Assembly (NCBI GenBank): GCA_023412845.1
Contig: JAEZRH010000037.1
Location: 1 to 8,632, forward strand
Origin: Bacillota bacterium
GTDB lineage: Bacteria > Bacillota > Clostridia > Oscillospirales > Acutalibacteraceae
Reading direction: 5' to 3'
DNA: 8,632 nt
The notes under the pieces are model-generated. The model was given only the letters and a program-made list of their open reading frames with translations. It was not told the origin of the DNA and searched no databases. Positions 1 through 5,930 of the stretch are shown one piece after another. The position numbers and the translations under genes were made by a program. Position 1 is the first letter of the stretch. Every line of letters begins with the position of its first letter.

Positions 1-1357
1 CCCTTGACATCAATACTACCGTCTCAACGTGCGCCGTACGGGGGAACATGTCGACGGGCGTGACCTCCTGCGTCTTGAACCCGTACTGGGCGAACAGCTT
101 AAGGTCCCGCGCCAGCGTCGCGGGGGCGCAGGAGACGTACACCACGCGCGGGGGAGCCATCTCGGCGACGGTTCCGATCAGCGCCGGGTCGCAGCCTTTG
201 CGCGGAGGGTCCAGAACGACCACGTCCGGATGGACGTCTCGATTTTTCAGCATGTCCGCCGCTTTGGCCGCGTCCGCGCAGAAAAACTCCGCGTTGCCGA
301 TCCCGTTTTCCGCCACGTTTTTCTTCGCGTCCTCGACCGCCTGCTCCACAATTTCAACGCCAATGACGCGACCTGCGTTTTTCGCCATGGAAAGGCCGAT
401 GGTGCCCGTCCCGCAGTAAAGGTCGAGGATGGTTTCGCGTCCGGTCAGGCCCGCATACCGCTCCGCAAGGCCGTAAAGGCGTTCCGCCTGCTTCGGGTTG
501 ACCTGGTAGAAAGACAGCGGAGAGATGCGGAAGTCGAGCCCGCACAGCCGGTCCGTGATGAAGTCGCTTCCCCAGACGGTTCGGCATTTTCTGCCGAGGA
601 TGACGTTTGTCTTTTCCCGGTTGCTGTTGACGACGACGCTTTTCAAGCCCGGGACTTTCCGCTGCAGCAGGGCGGAGAGCTCCGGCTCGTTGTGGACGCC
701 GTTGCCGTTGACTACCACGCAGGCCATGATCTCGCCCGTTGCTTCCGCCTTGCGCAGAAAAAGGTGCCGCAGGGAACCTTTGCCGGTGCCCTCCTGATAA
801 ACACTGTCGCGCGTGGAACGCTCCCACTCCTGGAATGCGGCCGTCGCAAGCGCGAATTCTTCCGGCTGGAGCAGACATTCCGCGCAGTCGATGATGCGGT
901 GGCTCCGCGCGGCGTAAAATCCCATTTGGATTTTTCCGTCGGGGCCGTCTCCGATGGGGAGCTGCGCCTTGTTGCGGTATCGGTCCGGGCTTTGAGCGCC
1001 TATGATGGGCTTCAGCACCGCGAAATGGAATCCGGCGATGCGCTCCAGAACGTCCTGAACGCGCTGCTGCTTTGCGCGCAGCTCCGCGGTGTAGGAAATG
1101 TGGCGGAAAGCGCATCCGCCGCAGCGGGAAAACTGCGGACAATCCACAGGGATGCGGTCCTCGGAGGGGGAGACGATCCGATCAATTTTGCCGTAGGCAA
1201 GGTTCTTGGCCGTTTTCAGGATCTTTGTTTCTATCTGATCGCCTGCTGCGGCCATCGGGACAAATACGGCGATCCCGTTATAATGTCCTACGCCACTTCC
1301 GTCGGCGGAATATCCCGTAATTTTCAAAGGGACGATCTGATTTTTCTGCAGTTCCAT
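1..1357 (-). CDS. rlmD: 23S rRNA (uracil-C5)-methyltransferase, RlmD/RlmCD type, 3' end beyond the window
   Basis: This enzyme transfers a methyl group from S-adenosylmethionine to C5 of a uridine in 23S rRNA (U1939 in E. coli RlmD; the Gram-positive RlmCD also modifies U747). I translated the minus strand by hand from ATG at 1357. It stays open for 452 codons to the window edge, so the stop is outside. Visible parts: an N-terminal TRAM-like domain (about 1-62); iron-sulfur cysteines C73, C79 and C82, with C161 (or C158) as the fourth; the FYQVN segment near 283-287; the SAM-binding motif DLYCGTGTIG at 312-321; DPPRKG at 383-388; the nucleophile C410 in VSCAPATLARD; and the general base E445 in HVETVVL. 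The start is supported by GGGAGGA at 1361-1367. The family is usually about 450-460 residues, so little is missing unless there is a C-terminal extension. Clostridia often carry several paralogues, so the exact target uridine is uncertain. Confidence 0.93.
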   Translation of the reverse strand, partial: MELQKNQIVPLKITGYSADGSGVGHYNGIAVFVPMAAAGDQIETKILKTAKNLAYGKIDRIVSPSEDRIPVDCPQFSRCGGCAFRHISYTAELRAKQQRVQDVLERIAGFHFAVLKPIIGAQSPDRYRNKAQLPIGDGPDGKIQMGFYAARSHRIIDCAECLLQPEEFALATAAFQEWERSTRDSVYQEGTGKGSLRHLFLRKAEATGEIMACVVVNGNGVHNEPELSALLQRKVPGLKSVVVNSNREKTNVILGRKCRTVWGSDFITDRLCGLDFRISPLSFYQVNPKQAERLYGLAERYAGLTGRETILDLYCGTGTIGLSMAKNAGRVIGVEIVEQAVEDAKKNVAENGIGNAEFFCADAAKAADMLKNRDVHPDVVVLDPPRKGCDPALIGTVAEMAPPRVVYVSCAPATLARDLKLFAQYGFKTQEVTPVDMFPRTAHVETVVLMSR

Positions 1358-1550
1358 ATTTCCTCCCGCGAGTTCCTTTTTTCTTAAGTTTATCATTGCG
1401 GCGCCCGGAATACAAGAAACACATTGCGAGGGAAGATAAAAACCTCGCTTTTCCGATGGCGCAGCAGAACAAAAACATAACTAAAATATTCACCCATAAA
1501 GCGACGTTTTATACAAATAGTAGAATCTTGCGCCGCACCCCGCAAAAGCG
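1358..1550. other. Divergent intergenic region upstream of rlmD
   Basis: This stretch lies between the rlmD start and the small RNA promoter. It is clearly richer in A/T than the flanking coding DNA, as expected for a promoter region. It must hold the rlmD promoter on the minus strand, but I see no convincing -35/-10 pair: the best candidates (a GATAAA-like -10 near 1390-1396, a TATAAA-like one near 1508-1513) lack a good -35. The rlmD ribosome binding site is at 1361-1367. The open frames crossing the region have no ribosome binding site and no recognisable protein. Confidence 0.5.
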
Positions 1551-1579
1551 TTGACAGTCATCTGTGCCGGCAATATAAT
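1551..1579 (+). promoter_or_regulatory. Perfect consensus sigma-A promoter for the small RNA
   Basis: TTGACA at 1551-1556 and TATAAT at 1574-1579 are separated by exactly 17 bases, which matches the housekeeping sigma factor consensus at every hexamer position. Transcription should begin near 1585-1587, or slightly earlier if the RNA includes the closing stem. No open reading frame with a ribosome binding site follows, and a terminator lies about 110 bases downstream, so the promoter appears to serve a non-coding RNA. Confidence 0.85.
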
Positions 1580-1580
1580 A

Positions 1581-1735
1581 AGGGCAAGCGAAAGCGAAGT
1601 GGCCGAACCGTTACAGCCTGTGAGAAGACGGTTTCACTGTGATTACAAGTCCTGTGGCTGGAGAGCCACGCCTTTTCAATACAACTCCTCCCCAAAAACG
1701 CAAAAACCGGTCGAAAGACCGGTTTTTGCGTTTTT
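1581..1735 (+). ncRNA. Unidentified small structured RNA with its own promoter and terminator
   Basis: A consensus promoter is followed by about 110 bases able to form a compact branched structure, then a strong terminator. Pairings read by eye: a closing stem of 1580-1585 (AAGGGC) with 1670-1675 (GCCTTT); AACCGT 1606-1611 with ACGGTT 1628-1633; a small bulged hairpin over 1636-1650; and GTGGCT 1654-1659 with AGCCAC 1664-1669, closing a GGAG loop. An unpaired segment 1676-1693 then leads to the terminator and contains CTCCTCCCC (1685-1693). It does not match the consensus of SRP RNA, 6S RNA, tmRNA, RNase P, a T-box or the common riboswitches as I remember them. It could be a trans-acting regulatory RNA or an orphan riboswitch-terminator. 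The next gene start is about 300 bases away behind a separate promoter, which favours an independent RNA. The exact 5' end is uncertain. Confidence 0.6.
1694..1735 (+). terminator. Intrinsic terminator of the small RNA, 19-bp perfect stem
   Basis: The arms 1694-1712 and 1717-1735 are perfectly complementary over 19 bp and enclose a GAAA tetraloop. The core ACCGGTC/GACCGGT is followed by TTTTTGCGTTTTT, so the first T run can serve as the U tract of the short core hairpin, while the full palindrome also pairs the T runs. Because the flanks are A runs on one side and T runs on the other, it should terminate in both directions, although no gene transcribed leftward into it is visible. Confidence 0.88.
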
Positions 1736-1887
1736 GAGACAAACAGCCGGCCGCAAAATGCAGCCCGAAATCGGAAATATTCGTTCCGAACGGCAAAAGC
1801 CGCATAGAATGTATCCTAAAAAGACTGCCTGTCGTTAATTTTACAGGGCCTCCGATTAAATTATTCAAAACAATGTGATGAAAGAGA
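1736..1887. other. Gene-free spacer between the small RNA and the liv promoter
   Basis: No gene is supported here. The region contains short inverted repeats: TCGGAA 1771-1776 with TTCCGA 1784-1789, CGGC 1791-1794 with GCCG 1799-1802, and CCTGT/ACAGG near 1829-1849 around a 10-base A/T-rich loop. None is followed by a T tract, so none looks like a terminator. The last 30 bases before the liv promoter are A/T rich and could act as an UP element. Confidence 0.45.
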
Positions 1888-1916
1888 TTGACAACTGAAA
1901 AAATATCGTTTATAAT
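1888..1916 (+). promoter_or_regulatory. Perfect consensus sigma-A promoter of the liv operon
   Basis: TTGACA at 1888-1893 and TATAAT at 1911-1916 are spaced by exactly 17 bases. Transcription should start near 1922-1924, giving a leader of roughly 110 nt before the livJ ATG. The predicted start overlaps the 12-bp palindrome TTAAAATTTTAA (1921-1932), a possible operator. A perfect promoter in front of a nutrient importer suggests that control is exerted downstream by repression or attenuation rather than by promoter weakness. Confidence 0.88.
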
Positions 1917-1968
1917 AGCTTTAAAATTTTAATGCAGGCATTCTTAAACTACATATTCTGAAACAAAG

Positions 1969-2015
1969 GTGTGCAAATCAATCAAGGGGATTGCTTTGCG
2001 CACTTTTTATTTATT
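1969..2015 (+). terminator. Terminator hairpin in the livJ leader (attenuator candidate)
   Basis: The arms 1969-1983 and 1989-2003 pair over 15 positions with one mismatch (T1978/C1994) and one G-U wobble. The loop is AAGGG, and the 3' arm runs directly into TTTTTATTTATT. This is a textbook intrinsic terminator, yet it sits after the liv promoter and ends only 4 bases before the livJ ribosome binding site (2019-2026). Transcripts from 1888 must read through it to express the operon. I see no clear antiterminator in the 46 nt before it, so readthrough may be factor-dependent or simply partial. An alternative view is that it ends a leader RNA of about 90 nt. Confidence 0.85.
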
Positions 2016-2032
2016 ACCAAGGAGGATTCACT

Positions 2033-3226
2033 ATGAACAGAAAAATATTGGCGGCCGTTCTGAGTGCGGCCATGACACTCTCGCTCGCAGGGTGCCAGGG
2101 CGGCAACTCTGCGACGGCATCCCCGGCGAGCGGAACCACGAGCACGGGCGCTGCTGCATCCGGCGACACCATCAAAATTGGCGTTGTAACACCGCTGACC
2201 GGCCAGACCTCCACGTTCGGCCAGTCCGCACAGAAAGGCCTGCAGCTTCTTGAAGAAGAAACGAATGCGGCAGGCGGCATCCTTGGCAAAAAGGTCCAGT
2301 TCATCTTTTCGGACGATGAAGGCAAGGCGGCTACGGCCGTTACCGTCGGCCAGAAGCTGATCAACAGCGATAAGGTGGTTGCCATTGTCGGCCCTCTGAC
2401 CAGCACCTGCGCCAACTCCCTCGCGCCGATCTGCCAGCAGGACCAGATCCCGATGGTGACCGGCACCGGCACGAACTCAAAAATCACCGAAGCCGGCGAC
2501 TTTATCTTCCGCACCTGCTTCATCGACCCGTTCCAGGGCCAGGCGGTCGCGACTTTCGCTGCCGATGACCTGAAGGCGAAAACGGCGGCGATCGTATACA
2601 ACAACGGCGACGACTACTCGAAGGGTCTGGCCGACGCCTTCAAAGAGTACTTCACCAAAAAGGGCGGCACGGTCGTCGATTCCGAAACATACAACACGGG
2701 CGACAAAGACTTCAATGCTCAGCTGACAAAGGTTGCCCCGAAGAATCCGGACGTCATGTTCCTGCCGGACTACTACAACACGGTGGCGGTCATTGCGAAA
2801 GAAGCCCGCGCGGCCGGCATTAAGGCGACGTTCCTCGGCGGCGACGGCTGGGATTCCTCCGACCTGTTCTCCATCGGCGGCGACGCGATCAACAATTCCT
2901 ATTTCTCCAACCACTATTCGCCGGACGATACTTCGAAGGAAGTCGTCGATTTCATCAAGGCTTATAAGGCAAAGTACAACAACACGGTCCCGGATGCCAT
3001 GGCGGCCCTGAACTACGATGCCGGCAAGGTCCTGATCCAGTCCATCACGAAGGCCGGCAGCACGGATGCCGCGAAGATCAAGGACGCTCTGAAAAATTAC
3101 GACGGAACGGTTGTTTCCGGCCACATCAAGTTTAATGACAAGCGCGACGCCGTGAAGGCCGCGGTTATCATCAAGACCGACGGCGGCAAAGAGACGTTCT
3201 TCAAGAAGGTACAGCCCGACGCGTGA
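2033..3226 (+). CDS. livJ: Branched-chain amino acid ABC transporter substrate-binding lipoprotein
   Basis: This is the extracytoplasmic receptor that captures the substrate and delivers it to LivHM. The 397-residue product begins with a lipoprotein signal peptide: basic NRK, a hydrophobic core, and lipobox LAGC with C21 as the lipidation site. A flexible Ser/Thr/Ala/Gly linker (22-44) follows, then a type I periplasmic-binding fold of the Leu/Ile/Val family starting at KIGVVTPLTG (48-57), with VGPLTST (119-125) and VTGTGTN (142-148) in the expected ligand-cleft region. I chose ATG at 2033 because AAGGAGGA (2019-2026) stands 6 bases upstream and the signal peptide begins there. The longer frame from TTG 1991 would start inside the leader terminator. 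It is the first gene of the liv operon. The ligand is inferred from the family: relatives also bind amides, urea or other amino acids, so Leu/Ile/Val specificity is likely but not shown. Confidence 0.95.
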   Translation: MNRKILAAVLSAAMTLSLAGCQGGNSATASPASGTTSTGAAASGDTIKIGVVTPLTGQTSTFGQSAQKGLQLLEEETNAAGGILGKKVQFIFSDDEGKAATAVTVGQKLINSDKVVAIVGPLTSTCANSLAPICQQDQIPMVTGTGTNSKITEAGDFIFRTCFIDPFQGQAVATFAADDLKAKTAAIVYNNGDDYSKGLADAFKEYFTKKGGTVVDSETYNTGDKDFNAQLTKVAPKNPDVMFLPDYYNTVAVIAKEARAAGIKATFLGGDGWDSSDLFSIGGDAINNSYFSNHYSPDDTSKEVVDFIKAYKAKYNNTVPDAMAALNYDAGKVLIQSITKAGSTDAAKIKDALKNYDGTVVSGHIKFNDKRDAVKAAVIIKTDGGKETFFKKVQPDA

Positions 3227-3238
3227 CCGTTTATACGG

Positions 3239-3295
3239 CGGCCGAACCGGGAGCGCGCATCCCTTTCGGGGGACCGCGCTCCCGGCGAAAGGCCG
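3239..3295 (+). promoter_or_regulatory. GC-rich intercistronic hairpin between livJ and livH
   Basis: Arms 3247-3257 and 3275-3285 form a perfect 11-bp GC-rich stem. The 17-base loop can itself pair through CCC/GGG, and an outer CGGCC (3239-3243) with GGCCG (3291-3295) can extend the structure. No T tract follows, so it is not a classical terminator. Hairpins in this position after a binding-protein gene are known in other ABC operons (for example after malE) to block 3' exonucleases and keep receptor mRNA in excess over permease mRNA. That role is inferred here from position and shape. Confidence 0.7.
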
Positions 3296-3319
3296 GCTGA
3301 TTTGGGAGGGAAATGAATT

Positions 3320-4204
3320 TTGACATTGGTCGAATTTTTGCAGCAGCTGATTAACGGCCTTTCACTGGGAAGTGTGTATGCTCTGATTGCCCTCGGCTAT
3401 ACAATGGTCTACGGTATCATCGGACTGATCAACTTCGCACATGCCGATATTCTCATGGTGGGAGCGTTTATTGGATACTTTGTCGCGGTAGACTTCGGCT
3501 GTCCGTTTGTGCCGACGCTGCTGATTGCCATGGCAGGCGCGGGGCTTGCAGGCGTAATCATCGAGCGCGTCGCCTACAGGCCGCTCAGAAAAGCGAGCAA
3601 CATCTCTTTGCTGATCACTGCAATCGGTGTCTCTCTGCTCCTTGAAAACGGCTTCAACTGGCTGTTCGGAGGAAACCCGAGGACATATCCGGCAGCCATA
3701 CTGGCCCAGAACACCATTATGTTCGGGCCCATTCGCACGGATACGCTTCACATGATCATCCTCGGGACGTCGATTCTGCTCATGATCTTGCTCCAGATTG
3801 TCATTTACCGTACGAAAATTGGAAAAGCAATGCGCGCGACCTCCACGGATAAGGATGCGGCCGCGCTGATGGGAATCAACGTCAACACGACCATTTCCGC
3901 GACATTCGCCATTGGCTCGGCGCTGGCGGGCGCCGCGGGTGTTCTGATGTCCATCCTCTACTCCAGCCTCGACCCGTACATGGGCCTGCAGCCGGGCATC
4001 AAAGCGTTCGTTGCCGCGGTATTCGGCGGAATCGGACTGATTCCGGGCGCGTTTGTGGGCGGCATTCTTCTCGGCCTCATCGAAACTTTCGTGACTGCGT
4101 GGAATTCCCAGCTCTCAGGAGCCATCGCTTTTGTCGTGCTGATTATTATCCTGATTATCAAACCGAGCGGGCTGCTTGGCAAAAAAGTCAGCGTGAAAGT
4201 GTAG
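3320..4204 (+). CDS. livH: Branched-chain amino acid ABC transporter permease LivH
   Basis: This is one of the two integral membrane subunits of the importer channel. The 294-residue protein is almost entirely hydrophobic with several predicted membrane segments. It has the family hallmark GLINFAHADILMVGA (35-49), where most members have NFAHGD, and the cytoplasmic loop that docks on the ATPases around 169-187 (KAMRATSTDKDAAALMGIN). It ends with the typical KPSGLLGKK tail. The start is an unusual TTG at 3320, placed 9 bases after GGGAGGG (3304-3310). The ATG at 3313 is in another frame, stops after 13 codons and is too close to the ribosome binding site. A start at TTG 3326 is a minor alternative. 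The stop codon TAG directly touches the livM start, so the two permease genes are probably translationally coupled. Confidence 0.94.
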   Translation: MTLVEFLQQLINGLSLGSVYALIALGYTMVYGIIGLINFAHADILMVGAFIGYFVAVDFGCPFVPTLLIAMAGAGLAGVIIERVAYRPLRKASNISLLITAIGVSLLLENGFNWLFGGNPRTYPAAILAQNTIMFGPIRTDTLHMIILGTSILLMILLQIVIYRTKIGKAMRATSTDKDAAALMGINVNTTISATFAIGSALAGAAGVLMSILYSSLDPYMGLQPGIKAFVAAVFGGIGLIPGAFVGGILLGLIETFVTAWNSQLSGAIAFVVLIIILIIKPSGLLGKKVSVKV

Positions 4205-5170
4205 GTGGCAGAATTGAGTGCATATTTAAAAAAACTTGGAATCTCACTAATTGCGGCCGTGGTGACGTTTGCACTGCTGTCGCTTCTGATTTCCTCCGGC
4301 ATCGTCAATGCCTATTATACGCGCATCCTTATGACGATCTGCATCAACGTTATTCTTGCTCTCAGTACGAACCTGATTATTAACTTTACAGGTCAGCTCA
4401 CGCTTGGGCATTCGGCTTTCATGGCCATCGGCGCCTATGCGGCGGCTATGTTCAGCGTAAAGGGCGGCGTGCCTTTCCTACTGTCTCTGCTGCTCGGCAG
4501 CATCGTCGCGGGGCTGTTCGGCTTCCTCATCGGCCTGCCTACGCTGCGCCTGAAAGGCGACTACCTGGCTGTTACCACCATGGGCTTCTGCCAGATCATC
4601 GTCGTGGCGATCCAGAATATCCCCGCCCTCGGCGGCGCGCAGGGCTTGCCCGGCATCCCCGGCAAGACGACGTTCGGGTGGGTGTTCTTCTGCATGGTAC
4701 TGACCATCTTGGTCCTGGGTCATGTGGTCAATTCCAGCCAGGGCCGCGCGATGATCTCCGTCCGTGAAGACGAAATCGCCGCCGAGGCCATGGGCATCAA
4801 CACAACGAGATACAAGGTCATGGCGTTCACGATCGGCGCGTTCTTTGCCGGTTTGGCGGGCGGATTGTACGCGTTCCTCATGATGTTCATCGAACCGACA
4901 TCGTTCAACTACTTCAAATCCATTGATCTGGTCATTTACGTCGTGCTCGGCGGCACGGGCAATTTCATCGGCTGCATTACATCCACTTCCATTCTGACCC
5001 TGCTTCCGGAAGTCCTCCGCGTGCTGGGCGACCTCAGAATGGTCATTTATCCGCTGCTGCTTATCGTAATCATGATCCTGCGTGTCAAGGGCTTCAGTGT
5101 TCGGAAAATCTGGCAGTACTGCGCGAACCTTGTCACCAAAAAGGGAGGCGACAACCATGCCGCTGCTTGA
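4205..5170 (+). CDS. livM: Branched-chain amino acid ABC transporter permease LivM
   Basis: This is the second membrane subunit, which pairs with LivH to form the translocation path. The 321 residues show many hydrophobic segments, the family motif GQLTLGHSAFMAIGAYAA (63-80), the GLPTLRLKGDYLAV stretch (110-123), and the ATPase-docking loop around 185-199 (SVREDEIAAEAMGIN). The start is uncertain. GTG 4205 follows the livH stop with no gap but has no good ribosome binding site of its own, whereas TTG 4214 has AGGTGG (4203-4208) 5 bases upstream and would remove three residues. The C-terminal 14 bases overlap livG, and the livG ribosome binding site lies within livM. The length fits the shorter LivM proteins of Gram-positive bacteria. 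Confidence 0.93.
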   Translation: MAELSAYLKKLGISLIAAVVTFALLSLLISSGIVNAYYTRILMTICINVILALSTNLIINFTGQLTLGHSAFMAIGAYAAAMFSVKGGVPFLLSLLLGSIVAGLFGFLIGLPTLRLKGDYLAVTTMGFCQIIVVAIQNIPALGGAQGLPGIPGKTTFGWVFFCMVLTILVLGHVVNSSQGRAMISVREDEIAAEAMGINTTRYKVMAFTIGAFFAGLAGGLYAFLMMFIEPTSFNYFKSIDLVIYVVLGGTGNFIGCITSTSILTLLPEVLRVLGDLRMVIYPLLLIVIMILRVKGFSVRKIWQYCANLVTKKGGDNHAAA

Positions 5171-5930
5171 GGTAAAGGATATCTCGATCACGTTCGGCGG
5201 CCTTGCGGCTGTCTCGGATTTTTCCATGCAGATGGGCGACAACGACCTGTTCGGCCTCATCGGTCCGAACGGCGCCGGCAAAACGACCGTTTTCAACATG
5301 CTGACCGGCGTCTATACGCCTTCAACGGGCAAGGTCCTTTTCAACGGGGAATCCATCGCGGGGCTGAAACCTTACAACATCACGAAAAAGAAGATCGCCC
5401 GCACCTTTCAGAATATCCGTCTGATGAAATCCCTTTCCGTGCTTGACAACGTCAAGATCTCTTACATCTACCAGACGAAGTACAACCTTGCGTCTTCGAT
5501 CCTCCGTCTGCCGAATTTCTTCCGCGAAGAGGCTGAAATCGAGCGGAGATCTCTGGATCTGCTTAAAATTTTCCATCTGGAAGATAAAAAGGACGAATTT
5601 GCCGCAAACCTCCCTTACGGTGAGCAGCGCCGCCTTGAAATTGCGCGTGCGCTTGCAACGGGGCCGAAGCTTTTGCTGCTGGATGAACCGGCCGCGGGCA
5701 TGAATCCCCAGGAAACACAGGAACTGACGGAACTGATCCGCTGGATCCGCAAGGAATTCCATGTATCCATCCTGCTGATCGAACATGATATGAGGCTCGT
5801 TATGGGCCTGTGCGAAAACATCCTCGTGCTTGATTACGGCAAGATCATAGCGCAGGGACCTCCGAGCGAAATCAAGAGCAACCGCAAAGTGATCGAGGCT
5901 TATCTCGGCGAGGAGGCTTCTCATGCTTAA
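5157..5930 (+). CDS. livG: Branched-chain amino acid ABC transporter ATP-binding protein LivG
   Basis: This is one of two cytoplasmic ATPases that power the importer. The 257 residues contain all ABC motifs: Walker A GPNGAGKTT (36-44), Q-loop Q85 in ARTFQNIRLM, signature LPYGEQRRLEIARA (152-165, where LSYGEQ is more usual), Walker B LLLLDEP (172-178) with catalytic E177, the LivG-typical AAGMNPQE (179-186), and switch histidine H210 in LIEHDM. The start ATG at 5157 has GGGAGG (5143-5148) 8 bases upstream. The frame is open further upstream, but that part only overlaps livM. It overlaps livM by 14 bases and livF by 8, so the genes are tightly coupled. The replacement of signature serine by proline (P153) is a mild oddity and does not suggest loss of function by itself. 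Confidence 0.95.
   Translation: MPLLEVKDISITFGGLAAVSDFSMQMGDNDLFGLIGPNGAGKTTVFNMLTGVYTPSTGKVLFNGESIAGLKPYNITKKKIARTFQNIRLMKSLSVLDNVKISYIYQTKYNLASSILRLPNFFREEAEIERRSLDLLKIFHLEDKKDEFAANLPYGEQRRLEIARALATGPKLLLLDEPAAGMNPQETQELTELIRWIRKEFHVSILLIEHDMRLVMGLCENILVLDYGKIIAQGPPSEIKSNRKVIEAYLGEEASHA

Noticed and set aside
354..1142. 262-codon open frame on the minus strand
   Set aside because: It is in a different frame from rlmD within the same DNA. Its product is Arg/Pro rich with no recognisable domain, typical of a GC-rich shadow frame.
29..1387. 452-codon open frame on the plus strand
   Set aside because: It lies in codon register exactly opposite rlmD. Avoidance of TTA, CTA and TCA codons in rlmD keeps the complementary frame free of stops. 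It has no family features, while the minus strand shows all the methyltransferase motifs.
1581..1675. Small RNA as a cobalamin, c-di-GMP or other known riboswitch
   Set aside because: Short matches such as CACTGTGATT and AGGGCAA recall parts of cobalamin and GEMM motifs, but the rest of the conserved cores is missing. No gene is directly controlled by its terminator either.
1551..1838. 95-codon open frame on the plus strand across the small RNA
   Set aside because: Its start is the TTG of the -35 box, it has no ribosome binding site, and it runs through the terminator hairpin.
1611..1868. 85-codon open frame on the minus strand opposite the small RNA
   Set aside because: It begins with a TTG lacking a ribosome binding site and reads through the 19-bp terminator palindrome. 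No homology-like features were seen.
1991..2032. N-terminal extension of livJ from TTG 1991
   Set aside because: It would start inside the leader terminator and place 14 residues ahead of a normal lipoprotein signal peptide. ATG 2033 has an excellent ribosome binding site.
3247..3285. Hairpin after livJ as an intrinsic terminator
   Set aside because: No T tract follows the stem, and the operon clearly continues into livH.
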